NCBI GenBank assembly: GCA_022793145.1
Contig: JAAWCI010000078.1
Coordinates: 1 to 18,779 of the forward strand
Source: Bacilli bacterium
GTDB lineage: Bacteria > Bacillota_I > Bacilli_A > RF39 > UBA660
Direction of reading: 5' to 3'
Length of the DNA: 18,779 bases
In this document: positions 6,490-13,383 of the stretch, in pieces
Position numbering within the stretch: the stretch's first letter is position 1
Layout: every line of letters starts with the position of its first letter
Translations under genes and position numbers: made by a program
Notes under the pieces: model-generated
What the model was told of the DNA's origin: nothing
Seen by the model: only the letters and a program-made list of their open reading frames with translations
The model's database searches: none

Positions 6490-9365
6490 ATATCACCAAA
6501 ATACTTATCCATATCAGAATTACTTAAACGAAAGAAATTCTTTGTTTGCCTAAGTAAATATCCTTCCCTTTTCTCAATAAATTCTCTTACTATTTTTATA
6601 CTATCTTCCCAGTCTTTCATTGTCATTCCCCAACGCTTTTGATTTCGCTCCATTTCTGGTTTTAATTTATTATAAATCTCATCTAATCTTTCTAAAACAT
6701 GTTCCTTGTTCCATATGTTTTTTAAATTCCAACTTAGTCTTTCAACAAAATCATTTCTAAATTCTTGGCTTTTAAACATATTAATCATAAAAGTTGTTGG
6801 AACTTTAAAATCACTCATTCCTTCTGGATTCGTCATAAATGTATAATAGTTGTTTTCAGGAAAATACATAGAATAATCTAAATCATAGAAAATAAAATGC
6901 ATTTTCCCATGATCAATATCAGGATGTGAAAAAACCCTACTATTGATAATGTCATTATTTGTAGTATAAATTTCTCCTACCCAGAAATCAATTAAACTAT
7001 TTATATTTACTCTTTTTTTCACATATTCATAATTAGAACTTTTACTCATGTCATGAGTACTAACATAATTTACGATATTTTGATAGTCCTTACTCGTTCC
7101 AAGACTTACTAAATAATCTGTTCTTGTAATATTGCCTTTGCTTCCATCTACATTATAATGATTGCTTAAAAATTCATCATCTACTTTTTCTCTAATATTA
7201 TATACTCCCCAATATTCTCCATTGATATATAAAATCATTGACTTGTAGCTTTGCACTTCTGCTTCACTATCTTCCATTAAAGAGGTTGTTAAAATATCTC
7301 TTAAAAAGGCATTTTCACTATCTTGTGATCCACTTCTTAAAACTAATGTGTTAAAGATAGAAAAGTCTCTATTATCAAATACTGGATAATGTAAGCTTGC
7401 TTCCCCGTACTTCTTTTTAAATTTTAATGAAAAACTTTTTTTAGCCATCCCCCTTGTGGATCCTCCGAATAATCGAAACCCACATGGAATTGAAAAACTT
7501 TTTCCATCTTCATAAAATTCTGCATAACTGGCTACTTCCAAGTCTGTCCAGCTATTTGAACTAACCCTTTTAAAATCGTTTGGATTCATAGAGACTGACA
7601 TAACAGGAAGAGTATGACCTTCATTTATAATATAACTGCTTGTTGTAACTGGACTATCTATTTTTCCTTCCTCTACATTAATACTTCTTACTACAGTTGT
7701 CTTTTTAAGAAAAATAGGACCAGTATATTTACTAGATTTTGTGCTTGGAACACTTCCATCTAATGTATAATATATTGTCCCATTTGCTTCTATTTCTAGA
7801 TTAATTCCATCAATATTATTATAAATACCTGCTGCTTTATGAACTTCTGTTTTACTAGCTACTTGAAGAATTCCTGTTCCATTCTTCTCTTTTGGCGTTG
7901 GCTTGCTAAAATAGAAAAATCCATAATTTTCTCCTCGACCCATACTATATTCTAATGGAACTTCTGAAATAAACATAGAATCTATTATATTTTTTCCATC
8001 TGTAATATAAAGTGATTCTGTTTCTGATAATTTAAAATTGGTATGCTTATAACTTTTATTTGATAAATTTATATCTCCTGATGCCATCACAACATAAAGT
8101 TCTCCAGGCGATAAGGTAATATCAGGAAAATTCCATTCTGTAAGTCTATTATCATTTTTTGATAAATAATAGTCTTTTAAATTGATTTCTTTCTTTGAAT
8201 TATTTTTTATCTCTATCCAATCATAATATTCATTTCCATTTTGAACCAAATAAGAAGTATTATTGTTCATAATTTCATTGATGATTAATCCTTCTTTATT
8301 CTTTAAATATTTTTTTGAAAAGGATTCAATTCCTTCTGTTGTATTTGGATATCCTGGGCTTATTTTCCCACTCCTAATCCATTTATTTTCTTTAATGAGT
8401 GCCATTCCATTTTCTAAATTTGTATAAGTGATTTGATCCACTATTTTTCCCGACTTTGTTAAAATGGCAACTCCATTTTTAGATGTCAATTTAAAATTTG
8501 CATGCAATTCTTTTTCTGTATCATTTTTTCCTGATGTATAAATTATTTTTGTTTCATTTGGTCCAATTTGAATATTTGGAAATTGCCATCTAAAAGGTGC
8601 TAGTACATCTCCTCCTAAACCATATTCTTTTAATGAAATCGTTTTATTCGTTTTATTTCTTATTTCAATATAACCACTATAATTTCCATATTGATCCGTA
8701 AAATGCCCTGCATTATTTGGTAACACTTCTGTAATTTCCAACTCATTTATATCTGCTTTTAAAGATTCTATATAGGCTGTTCTTCCCTCTTCTGTATTAA
8801 TAAATCCTGGGGTAGAAGAACTTGTTACAATCCAATTTCCTTCGTTATTTCTAGCCATTACTTGATTTTTATTTAAAGAAACAGTTTCTATAGCATCAAT
8901 TACTTTTCCATTTTTATTTCTTAATGAAACAATTTCCTTTCCACTACTGCTTAATTTAAAATTGGCGTATAATCCTTCTTGCTTTGTTCCAGACAGATAT
9001 ACCACCATATAAGATTTCGCCTTTATGGTTACGTCTGGAAAAACCCATTTTGTTTTATTCTCTTCATCTGATAACCCATAGTTCAATAAATTAATATCAT
9101 AATCATTTCCATTATATAGTTCAATCCAATCATAAATTCCACCATTAGGTGCTGACGCTGCTCCACCATTAGATGACATGATCTCATTAATCACTAAGGA
9201 ATTTATCTTACTATCTCCGTTTTCATCCAAATCACTTTCTTTTAATGTTTTGTTCTCTACTTTTCCTAGAAGGAAACCACTTATTACTAATATGACTACT
9301 ATAAAAAGTAATACGATGATTAATAAACCATTTTGTTTTATCTTTTTTCTATCAAATCGAAACAT
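6486..9365 (-). CDS. Membrane-anchored CotH kinase with three lamin-tail domains
   Basis: The 959-residue product starts with a basic N-terminus and an uncleaved-looking signal anchor (about 13-34), so the rest is probably extracytoplasmic. Three lamin-tail domains follow (about 55-190, 207-345, 357-495), each with an (I/T)NEIM or ITEV strand, W/Y-I-E-(L/I), a FP(D/N)(V/I) strand and NFKL. Next are a chitobiase-C-like segment with YYTLDGSVPS (532-541) and a CotH domain (about 585-905). CotH proteins are atypical secretory-type kinases; Bacillus CotH phosphorylates coat proteins. The likely catalytic elements are NND..N (803-808) and the metal-binding YDLD (827-830). The start has a perfect AAGGAGG 6 nt upstream. 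It is the first gene of the four-gene unit. The kinase substrate is unknown, and nothing here ties it to spores. Confidence 0.9.
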   Translation of the reverse strand: MFRFDRKKIKQNGLLIIVLLFIVVILVISGFLLGKVENKTLKESDLDENGDSKINSLVINEIMSSNGGAASAPNGGIYDWIELYNGNDYDINLLNYGLSDEENKTKWVFPDVTIKAKSYMVVYLSGTKQEGLYANFKLSSSGKEIVSLRNKNGKVIDAIETVSLNKNQVMARNNEGNWIVTSSSTPGFINTEEGRTAYIESLKADINELEITEVLPNNAGHFTDQYGNYSGYIEIRNKTNKTISLKEYGLGGDVLAPFRWQFPNIQIGPNETKIIYTSGKNDTEKELHANFKLTSKNGVAILTKSGKIVDQITYTNLENGMALIKENKWIRSGKISPGYPNTTEGIESFSKKYLKNKEGLIINEIMNNNTSYLVQNGNEYYDWIEIKNNSKKEINLKDYYLSKNDNRLTEWNFPDITLSPGELYVVMASGDINLSNKSYKHTNFKLSETESLYITDGKNIIDSMFISEVPLEYSMGRGENYGFFYFSKPTPKEKNGTGILQVASKTEVHKAAGIYNNIDGINLEIEANGTIYYTLDGSVPSTKSSKYTGPIFLKKTTVVRSINVEEGKIDSPVTTSSYIINEGHTLPVMSVSMNPNDFKRVSSNSWTDLEVASYAEFYEDGKSFSIPCGFRLFGGSTRGMAKKSFSLKFKKKYGEASLHYPVFDNRDFSIFNTLVLRSGSQDSENAFLRDILTTSLMEDSEAEVQSYKSMILYINGEYWGVYNIREKVDDEFLSNHYNVDGSKGNITRTDYLVSLGTSKDYQNIVNYVSTHDMSKSSNYEYVKKRVNINSLIDFWVGEIYTTNNDIINSRVFSHPDIDHGKMHFIFYDLDYSMYFPENNYYTFMTNPEGMSDFKVPTTFMINMFKSQEFRNDFVERLSWNLKNIWNKEHVLERLDEIYNKLKPEMERNQKRWGMTMKDWEDSIKIVREFIEKREGYLLRQTKNFFRLSNSDMDKYFGDI

Positions 9366-9393
9366 AGTTTTCCTCCTTATCTATTTTTTATTT

Positions 9394-9402
9394 ATCATAT
9401 CA
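9394..9402 (-). promoter_or_regulatory. Probable promoter of the CotH operon
   Basis: The minus strand reads TGATATGAT, a TGN-extended -10 (TATGAT at 9394-9399), with only a poor TAGAAA at -35 spacing. The predicted start near 9387 gives a leader of about 20 nt before the CotH ATG. The 260-nt gap between the RNase R stop and CotH (9366-9625) holds no other feature I can support; a partly palindromic AT stretch lies at about 9600-9621. Confidence 0.4.
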
Positions 9403-9625
9403 TAATATGTGTATTTTTTCTAGACTTGCTTGATAAGTTTGAAAACGAAATGTAAAGAAAAAAGAAACTATTTCTAGCCTCTATTCAAATACAAAACACA
9501 ATCATTTTCTGCAATATTAATTCTTTTATAATGCCAATAATAATTAGTTCTATTCTTTCATTTTATCTATAATAAAAGTGTGCTTTGTTTTTTATGACAT
9601 TATAAGTACATATTTATAATCTTAT

Positions 9626-11551
9626 TTAATAAATGTTTTTATTACTAAAAGTATAGGTACGAGCTAACTCTTCATCCACAATTCTGAAAGTGACTCTATC
9701 TGGCACTATATTATCTCTCATTAACTTTACTTTTAAAGGGGCACCAATCCCATATTGTATTTTAGAATTTAGAAAAGTATAACAACACTTTGACGCATCA
9801 TATCTACTATCTCTCAAATCAGCCCTTGGAATCATTTCTTCAATACAACCTTTTAATTCTATTAAAATTCCTTTATCTGTGCAATCTTTGATAATTGCTT
9901 CTACAGTTTCCCCTATATGTTCTAATAAGTATTCCCTACATTTCAAACGAACTACTCTTTCTTCACATTTATTAATTCTTCCTTCTGCATGTGTGCAACC
10001 TTCCGTTACTAATTTCATTTCTGCTATTTCATTCTCTGTTTGAGGAATACCCAATAAATAATTTTTTCTTAAAATTCTATGAATCATTAAATCAGGATAT
10101 CTTCTAATTGGGGAAGTAAAATGAACATTTCTTTTTAATCCTAGCCCAAAATGACCAGTATCATCTAAAGAATATTTTGCTCTTCTCATACAACTAATGA
10201 GCATATTTGAAATAATATTGTAATTTGGATGATTATGGTATTGTTCTAATATGCGGTTGAATGCAAATGAACGCATTTCTTCTGAAACAGAAAATAAGGG
10301 ATCAATAGAAATTCCAATTGTTTTTAATTTTCCTTTCATTACTTGTAATCTTACCATATCAGGTTGTTCATGAATTCGATGAGGAAACACAAGATTTGAT
10401 TGAAATAGAAGATCTGCAATACTTCGGTTCGCAGCTAACATAAATTCTTGAATCAACAATTCTGCTTTTCCTCTATTTCTCGCGCTTATATCAACAACAT
10501 GTCCATAAGAATCTAATCTTATATTTGGTTCATTACTATCAAAATCAATCGCTCCATCTTGAATTCTAGAGGCATAGAGTGCTTCTGCTAACGTTTCCAT
10601 AGAATAGAGAGTCTCTTTAAAACTTTCATATCCCAATACTTGCTTTCCTTCTAATACCAAATTAACATCTTCATAAGTCATTCTTTTTTTTGAATGAATA
10701 ACTGCTGGAAAACAAGTAACATCTTTCACAATTCCCATTTTGGAAATTCGCATTTTTACAGTTATTGTATATCGATCCACATTTTCATTTAATGAACATA
10801 CTCCATTTGATATCATTTTTGGAAACATTGGAAAAACGGAACTTAATAAATATGCAGTCATTCCTCTTTTTCTCGCTTCTAAATCAAGTGGACTTCCCTT
10901 TTGTATATAATATCCAACATCTGCTATATGAACACCCAATACATAATCTGAACCATCCATTTCTAATGATATTGCATCATCAAAGTCTTTAGAATAAATT
11001 CCATCAATTGTAAAAATGGTTTCCCCTCTTAAATCAGCTCGATCAAAATTTTGATGATCTTTTCTAGGCTCGTGTATGCATCTTGCCTGTTTCATTGCTT
11101 TTTTAGAAAAAACAGTTGGAATTCCATGTTGTTCTGCAATATCCATGATATCAATACCACTATCTTCTTTACTCCCCAACACCTGATAAATAACGGCTTT
11201 TAAATCATCCTCTTGAAAATCTATCTTAAAACGTACTTTTGCACCTTCATATAAATTGGGAAAATATTTGCATGGAATTCTTATTTTTCCTCCCTTCTTA
11301 TAAGAGAACAAAATGATTGGTTCTCCGTTATCAAAAATGATTTCTCCCATTTGATTTTCTCTAAAAGTATGTAATTTTCGTATTGTTACTTTTTTTCTTT
11401 CTTCACCAAATTCACAAATAATAATGTCTCCATTGTGGTAATTTCCTAAAAATCTTCTTGAAATTGCCATACTTGGTTTATTTATTAATTGAAGCCAAGC
11501 TGTTTCTTCTTGGTTGAATTCTATAATTTTTCCAATAAAAATATTATCCAT
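9626..11551 (-). CDS. rnr: RNase R-type 3'-5' exoribonuclease (RNB family)
   Basis: The protein is a hydrolytic 3'-to-5' exoribonuclease that degrades structured RNA in mRNA and rRNA turnover. The RNB core begins near residue 171 and carries the catalytic acidic cluster TIDGIYSKDFDDA (181-193: D183, D189, D191, D192), then GVHIADVGYYI (206-216), ISNGVCSLN (247-255) and SPIRRYPDLMIHR near 480. A C-terminal S1 RNA-binding domain spans about 555-632. At 641 residues it is shorter than Bacillus RNase R (about 780): it lacks an N-terminal helix-turn-helix extension and a long basic C-terminal tail. The cold-shock-like N-terminal OB regions look compact. The start has AGGAGGG upstream. It is not next to smpB or secG as in many Firmicutes, and sits alone after the ZIP terminator. 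Confidence 0.93.
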   Translation of the reverse strand: MDNIFIGKIIEFNQEETAWLQLINKPSMAISRRFLGNYHNGDIIICEFGEERKKVTIRKLHTFRENQMGEIIFDNGEPIILFSYKKGGKIRIPCKYFPNLYEGAKVRFKIDFQEDDLKAVIYQVLGSKEDSGIDIMDIAEQHGIPTVFSKKAMKQARCIHEPRKDHQNFDRADLRGETIFTIDGIYSKDFDDAISLEMDGSDYVLGVHIADVGYYIQKGSPLDLEARKRGMTAYLLSSVFPMFPKMISNGVCSLNENVDRYTITVKMRISKMGIVKDVTCFPAVIHSKKRMTYEDVNLVLEGKQVLGYESFKETLYSMETLAEALYASRIQDGAIDFDSNEPNIRLDSYGHVVDISARNRGKAELLIQEFMLAANRSIADLLFQSNLVFPHRIHEQPDMVRLQVMKGKLKTIGISIDPLFSVSEEMRSFAFNRILEQYHNHPNYNIISNMLISCMRRAKYSLDDTGHFGLGLKRNVHFTSPIRRYPDLMIHRILRKNYLLGIPQTENEIAEMKLVTEGCTHAEGRINKCEERVVRLKCREYLLEHIGETVEAIIKDCTDKGILIELKGCIEEMIPRADLRDSRYDASKCCYTFLNSKIQYGIGAPLKVKLMRDNIVPDRVTFRIVDEELARTYTFSNKNIY

Positions 11552-11565
11552 AAAACCCTCCTACT

Positions 11566-11577
11566 ATTATAATCATA
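11566..11577 (-). promoter_or_regulatory. Candidate -10 elements upstream of rnr
   Basis: The minus strand holds overlapping TATGAT (11572-11577) and TATAAT (11566-11571) between the ZIP terminator and the rnr ribosome binding site. No good -35 is spaced for either, and the leader would be very short. The position fits a promoter but the exact element is uncertain. Confidence 0.3.
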
Positions 11578-11600
11578 TCATAAAAAGAAATGATTGAAAC

Positions 11601-11625
11601 AAAAAAAGACATCAATGATGATGTC
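11601..11625 (-). terminator. Intrinsic terminator of the ZIP gene
   Basis: The minus strand reads GACATCA, TCAT, TGATGTC, then seven T. The 7-bp stem includes the codons of the last His residues, and the 3' arm includes the TGA stop, so terminator and C-terminal coding sequence share bases. Confidence 0.85.
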
Positions 11626-12391
11626 CTCCAATCACTAAACTAAGAAAAAGAATAAAAATGCCAAGAAAAATTCCAAAAATTGTTTCCTTTTTATTTTTTG
11701 AATGAATCATTTGCTCTAATAATTCAAATAAAGCAATATAAATAATCATTCCAAGTGTAATACCGAGTAATATTCCTAAGATCAATTCCTCTTTCATAAT
11801 TCCATTTAAAAAGAACATAAGTAAGCCACCAATAAATGTTGATATAGAAATCAAGAAACTGATCATAACTGTTTTCTTTTTATTTTCACTGCTTTTATAA
11901 AACGTTGATGCAATCACCATTCCCATTGGAATATTATGCAATCCTACTCCAAGTCCTACTAATAATCCTAGATGAGTAGAAGTTGATGCAGTTCCATAAA
12001 TTGCCATTCCTTCTATCAAATTGTGCAGAACCAAAGCGAAACTAGAAACAATTCCTATATGATATAAATGTTCCATGTGTTCTTTTTTGCTATGATGATG
12101 TCCTTCATCTAAAGCATGATGTGGAATAAAATGGTCTAAGAGCTTTAATAAAATAATTCCAATCATTATACAACCAAATAAGAGAGGAATTCTTCCATTC
12201 TTCATTTCTTCTAAATGCTCATAGCTTTCAGGAAAGAGTTCAAAAATAGATAAACTTACCATTACTCCAAAAGCCAATGCCAAAGAAAAAGAAACAAATT
12301 TTTCGTTATTTTTTGTAATCAATACAATAATTGTTCCAAGTAATATAAATAATCCAAGAATAAAAGTCAATAAAAGTGCGAATAATTCCAT
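11612..12391 (-). CDS. ZIP family divalent metal transporter
   Basis: This integral membrane protein of about 259 residues has eight predicted helices. ZIP proteins move Zn, Fe or Mn into the cytoplasm. The family signature in helix 4 is present as HNLIEG. Helix 5 reads HNIPMG where the usual bacterial form is HNIPEG, so one metal-site Glu is replaced by Met. A His-rich loop (HFIPHH, then EGHHHSKKEHMEH) lies between helices 3 and 4, and the protein ends GGHHH. Two in-frame ATGs are possible; I chose 12391 because GGAAG lies 6 nt upstream, while it is only 0-2 nt before the ATG at 12397, which would add Met-Val. The gene has its own -10 and terminator. The metal is not predictable from sequence. 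Confidence 0.9.
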   Translation of the reverse strand: MELFALLLTFILGLFILLGTIIVLITKNNEKFVSFSLALAFGVMVSLSIFELFPESYEHLEEMKNGRIPLLFGCIMIGIILLKLLDHFIPHHALDEGHHHSKKEHMEHLYHIGIVSSFALVLHNLIEGMAIYGTASTSTHLGLLVGLGVGLHNIPMGMVIASTFYKSSENKKKTVMISFLISISTFIGGLLMFFLNGIMKEELILGILLGITLGMIIYIALFELLEQMIHSKNKKETIFGIFLGIFILFLSLVIGGHHH

Positions 12392-12405
12392 AACCATCTT
12401 CCTTT

Positions 12406-12430
12406 AAAAAAAGAGTTTTAAACTCTTTTT
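12406..12430 (-). terminator. Intrinsic terminator after the lipoprotein gene
   Basis: The minus strand reads AAAAAGAG, loop TTTAAAA, CTCTTTTT and further T. The AT-rich 8-bp stem with U-tract lies between the lipoprotein stop and the ZIP ribosome binding site. Confidence 0.7.
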
Positions 12431-12431
12431 C

Positions 12432-12437
12432 ATTATA
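12432..12437 (-). promoter_or_regulatory. -10 element for the ZIP gene, overlapping a terminator
   Basis: TATAAT on the minus strand, followed by GAAAAAGAG. The -35 position (TTAGGA) is poor. A start near 12425 would fall inside the 5' arm of the preceding terminator, so new transcripts would lack part of the hairpin and could read through it. Confidence 0.4.
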
Positions 12438-12447
12438 ACACAAATTT

Positions 12448-13326
12448 CTATTTTCCTAAAATACCTTTTACATATTCTTTTGCATTTTGATATGCCTCAT
12501 CCAACTCAGGTTTTACATCTTCATAAATTCCAGCTACCCTATCTTTTCCTTCTTCCAAATATGGTTTGGCACTATCCCAAGCTCTTTCTACTGCAGGAAT
12601 AGCTGCTTCTACATAAGGTCTTAGAGCGTTTTCTACTTTATCACTAAACGCTTCTGCTTTTTTAAATAATGTTGTATTTTCTACATAATTAGAAAATGTT
12701 GTTAGTCCGTCTACGACTGCTTCTTTGTCAATATCTGGAAGATGACTTTTCGCGCTTTCAATAGTTCCTTCTAAGTCAAAATCCTCTACTGTATCTATTC
12801 CATTTCTAAGGCCACTAATACAAGTTCCTGTTACATAGTTCGCTCTATAATATGTAGAAATTACATCTTCTACTTTTCTATCTTCTCCAACATAGGTAAC
12901 ATTTGGATAATAAAGTGCAATTTCTTTTTCTTCTTTTCTATCACTTCCACAATAATAAATTTGAACCATTGGTCTTTCTTTTAAAGATGCTTCAAATATT
13001 TCTTTGCTATAAGTTTGATCACGTTCTACATTTTCTGCTGAAGCATCTTTTTTTGTAGTGGCACTGTCTGCATGATAAACAACTACTTGATTATCCCCAT
13101 CTAAAGATTCTATATAAGTAATAATTTCATCTTGTTCTAAGTCAGTAGAAGGTGCTGTTACAACAGATTTAGAAATCGAAAGCCCTCCCACTATTGTATT
13201 CTCTTCTCTTACAGTAATGACTGGTTCTATTACTTGTTCTGGCATTGGTTCTTTGGATAAAGTACAACCAGAGAGTAATAAAGTCGTGGTAAGTGCAAAA
13301 AGAACGATTTTGCTTTTCTTTTTCAT
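12448..13326 (-). CDS. Lipoprotein with C-terminal 18-residue amphipathic helix repeats
   Basis: The 292-residue product starts with a type II signal peptide: basic MKKKSK, a hydrophobic stretch, then lipobox LLSGC with Cys21 as lipid anchor. The mature protein is therefore tethered to the outer face of the membrane. Residues 22-210 form an acidic domain I do not recognise; it contains two Cys (in YYCGS and GTCIS) that could pair. The C-terminal 219-290 is four consecutive blocks of exactly 18 residues, the last three each starting with Pro, resembling apolipoprotein-type amphipathic helices. The start has AGAGGAG 5 nt upstream and a strong promoter of its own. It lies downstream of the P-type ATPase with a 57-nt gap. 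No function is assigned. Confidence 0.85.
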   Translation of the reverse strand: MKKKSKIVLFALTTTLLLSGCTLSKEPMPEQVIEPVITVREENTIVGGLSISKSVVTAPSTDLEQDEIITYIESLDGDNQVVVYHADSATTKKDASAENVERDQTYSKEIFEASLKERPMVQIYYCGSDRKEEKEIALYYPNVTYVGEDRKVEDVISTYYRANYVTGTCISGLRNGIDTVEDFDLEGTIESAKSHLPDIDKEAVVDGLTTFSNYVENTTLFKKAEAFSDKVENALRPYVEAAIPAVERAWDSAKPYLEEGKDRVAGIYEDVKPELDEAYQNAKEYVKGILGK

Positions 13327-13351
13327 AAAATCTCCTCTTTTCTGATGTTTT

Positions 13352-13380
13352 ATTATATTCTAAAAATTGATATTTGTAAA
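13352..13380 (-). promoter_or_regulatory. Sigma-A-type promoter for the lipoprotein gene
   Basis: TTTACA (13375-13380), a 17-nt spacer and TATAAT (13352-13357) on the minus strand. This is one base from consensus at -35 and a perfect -10. It starts transcription near 13345, about 20 nt before the lipoprotein ATG, between the ATPase stop and the lipoprotein. Confidence 0.7.
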
Positions 13381-13383
13381 ATT

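Noticed and set aside
9600..9621. AT-rich near-palindrome after rnr as a terminator
   Set aside because: The stem is almost wholly A-T with mismatches and no U-tract follows on the minus strand.
11612..11614. UGA read as Trp (mycoplasma code)
   Set aside because: UGA ends the ZIP gene inside its terminator and ends CotH at the ATGA overlap, and Trp codons are UGG.
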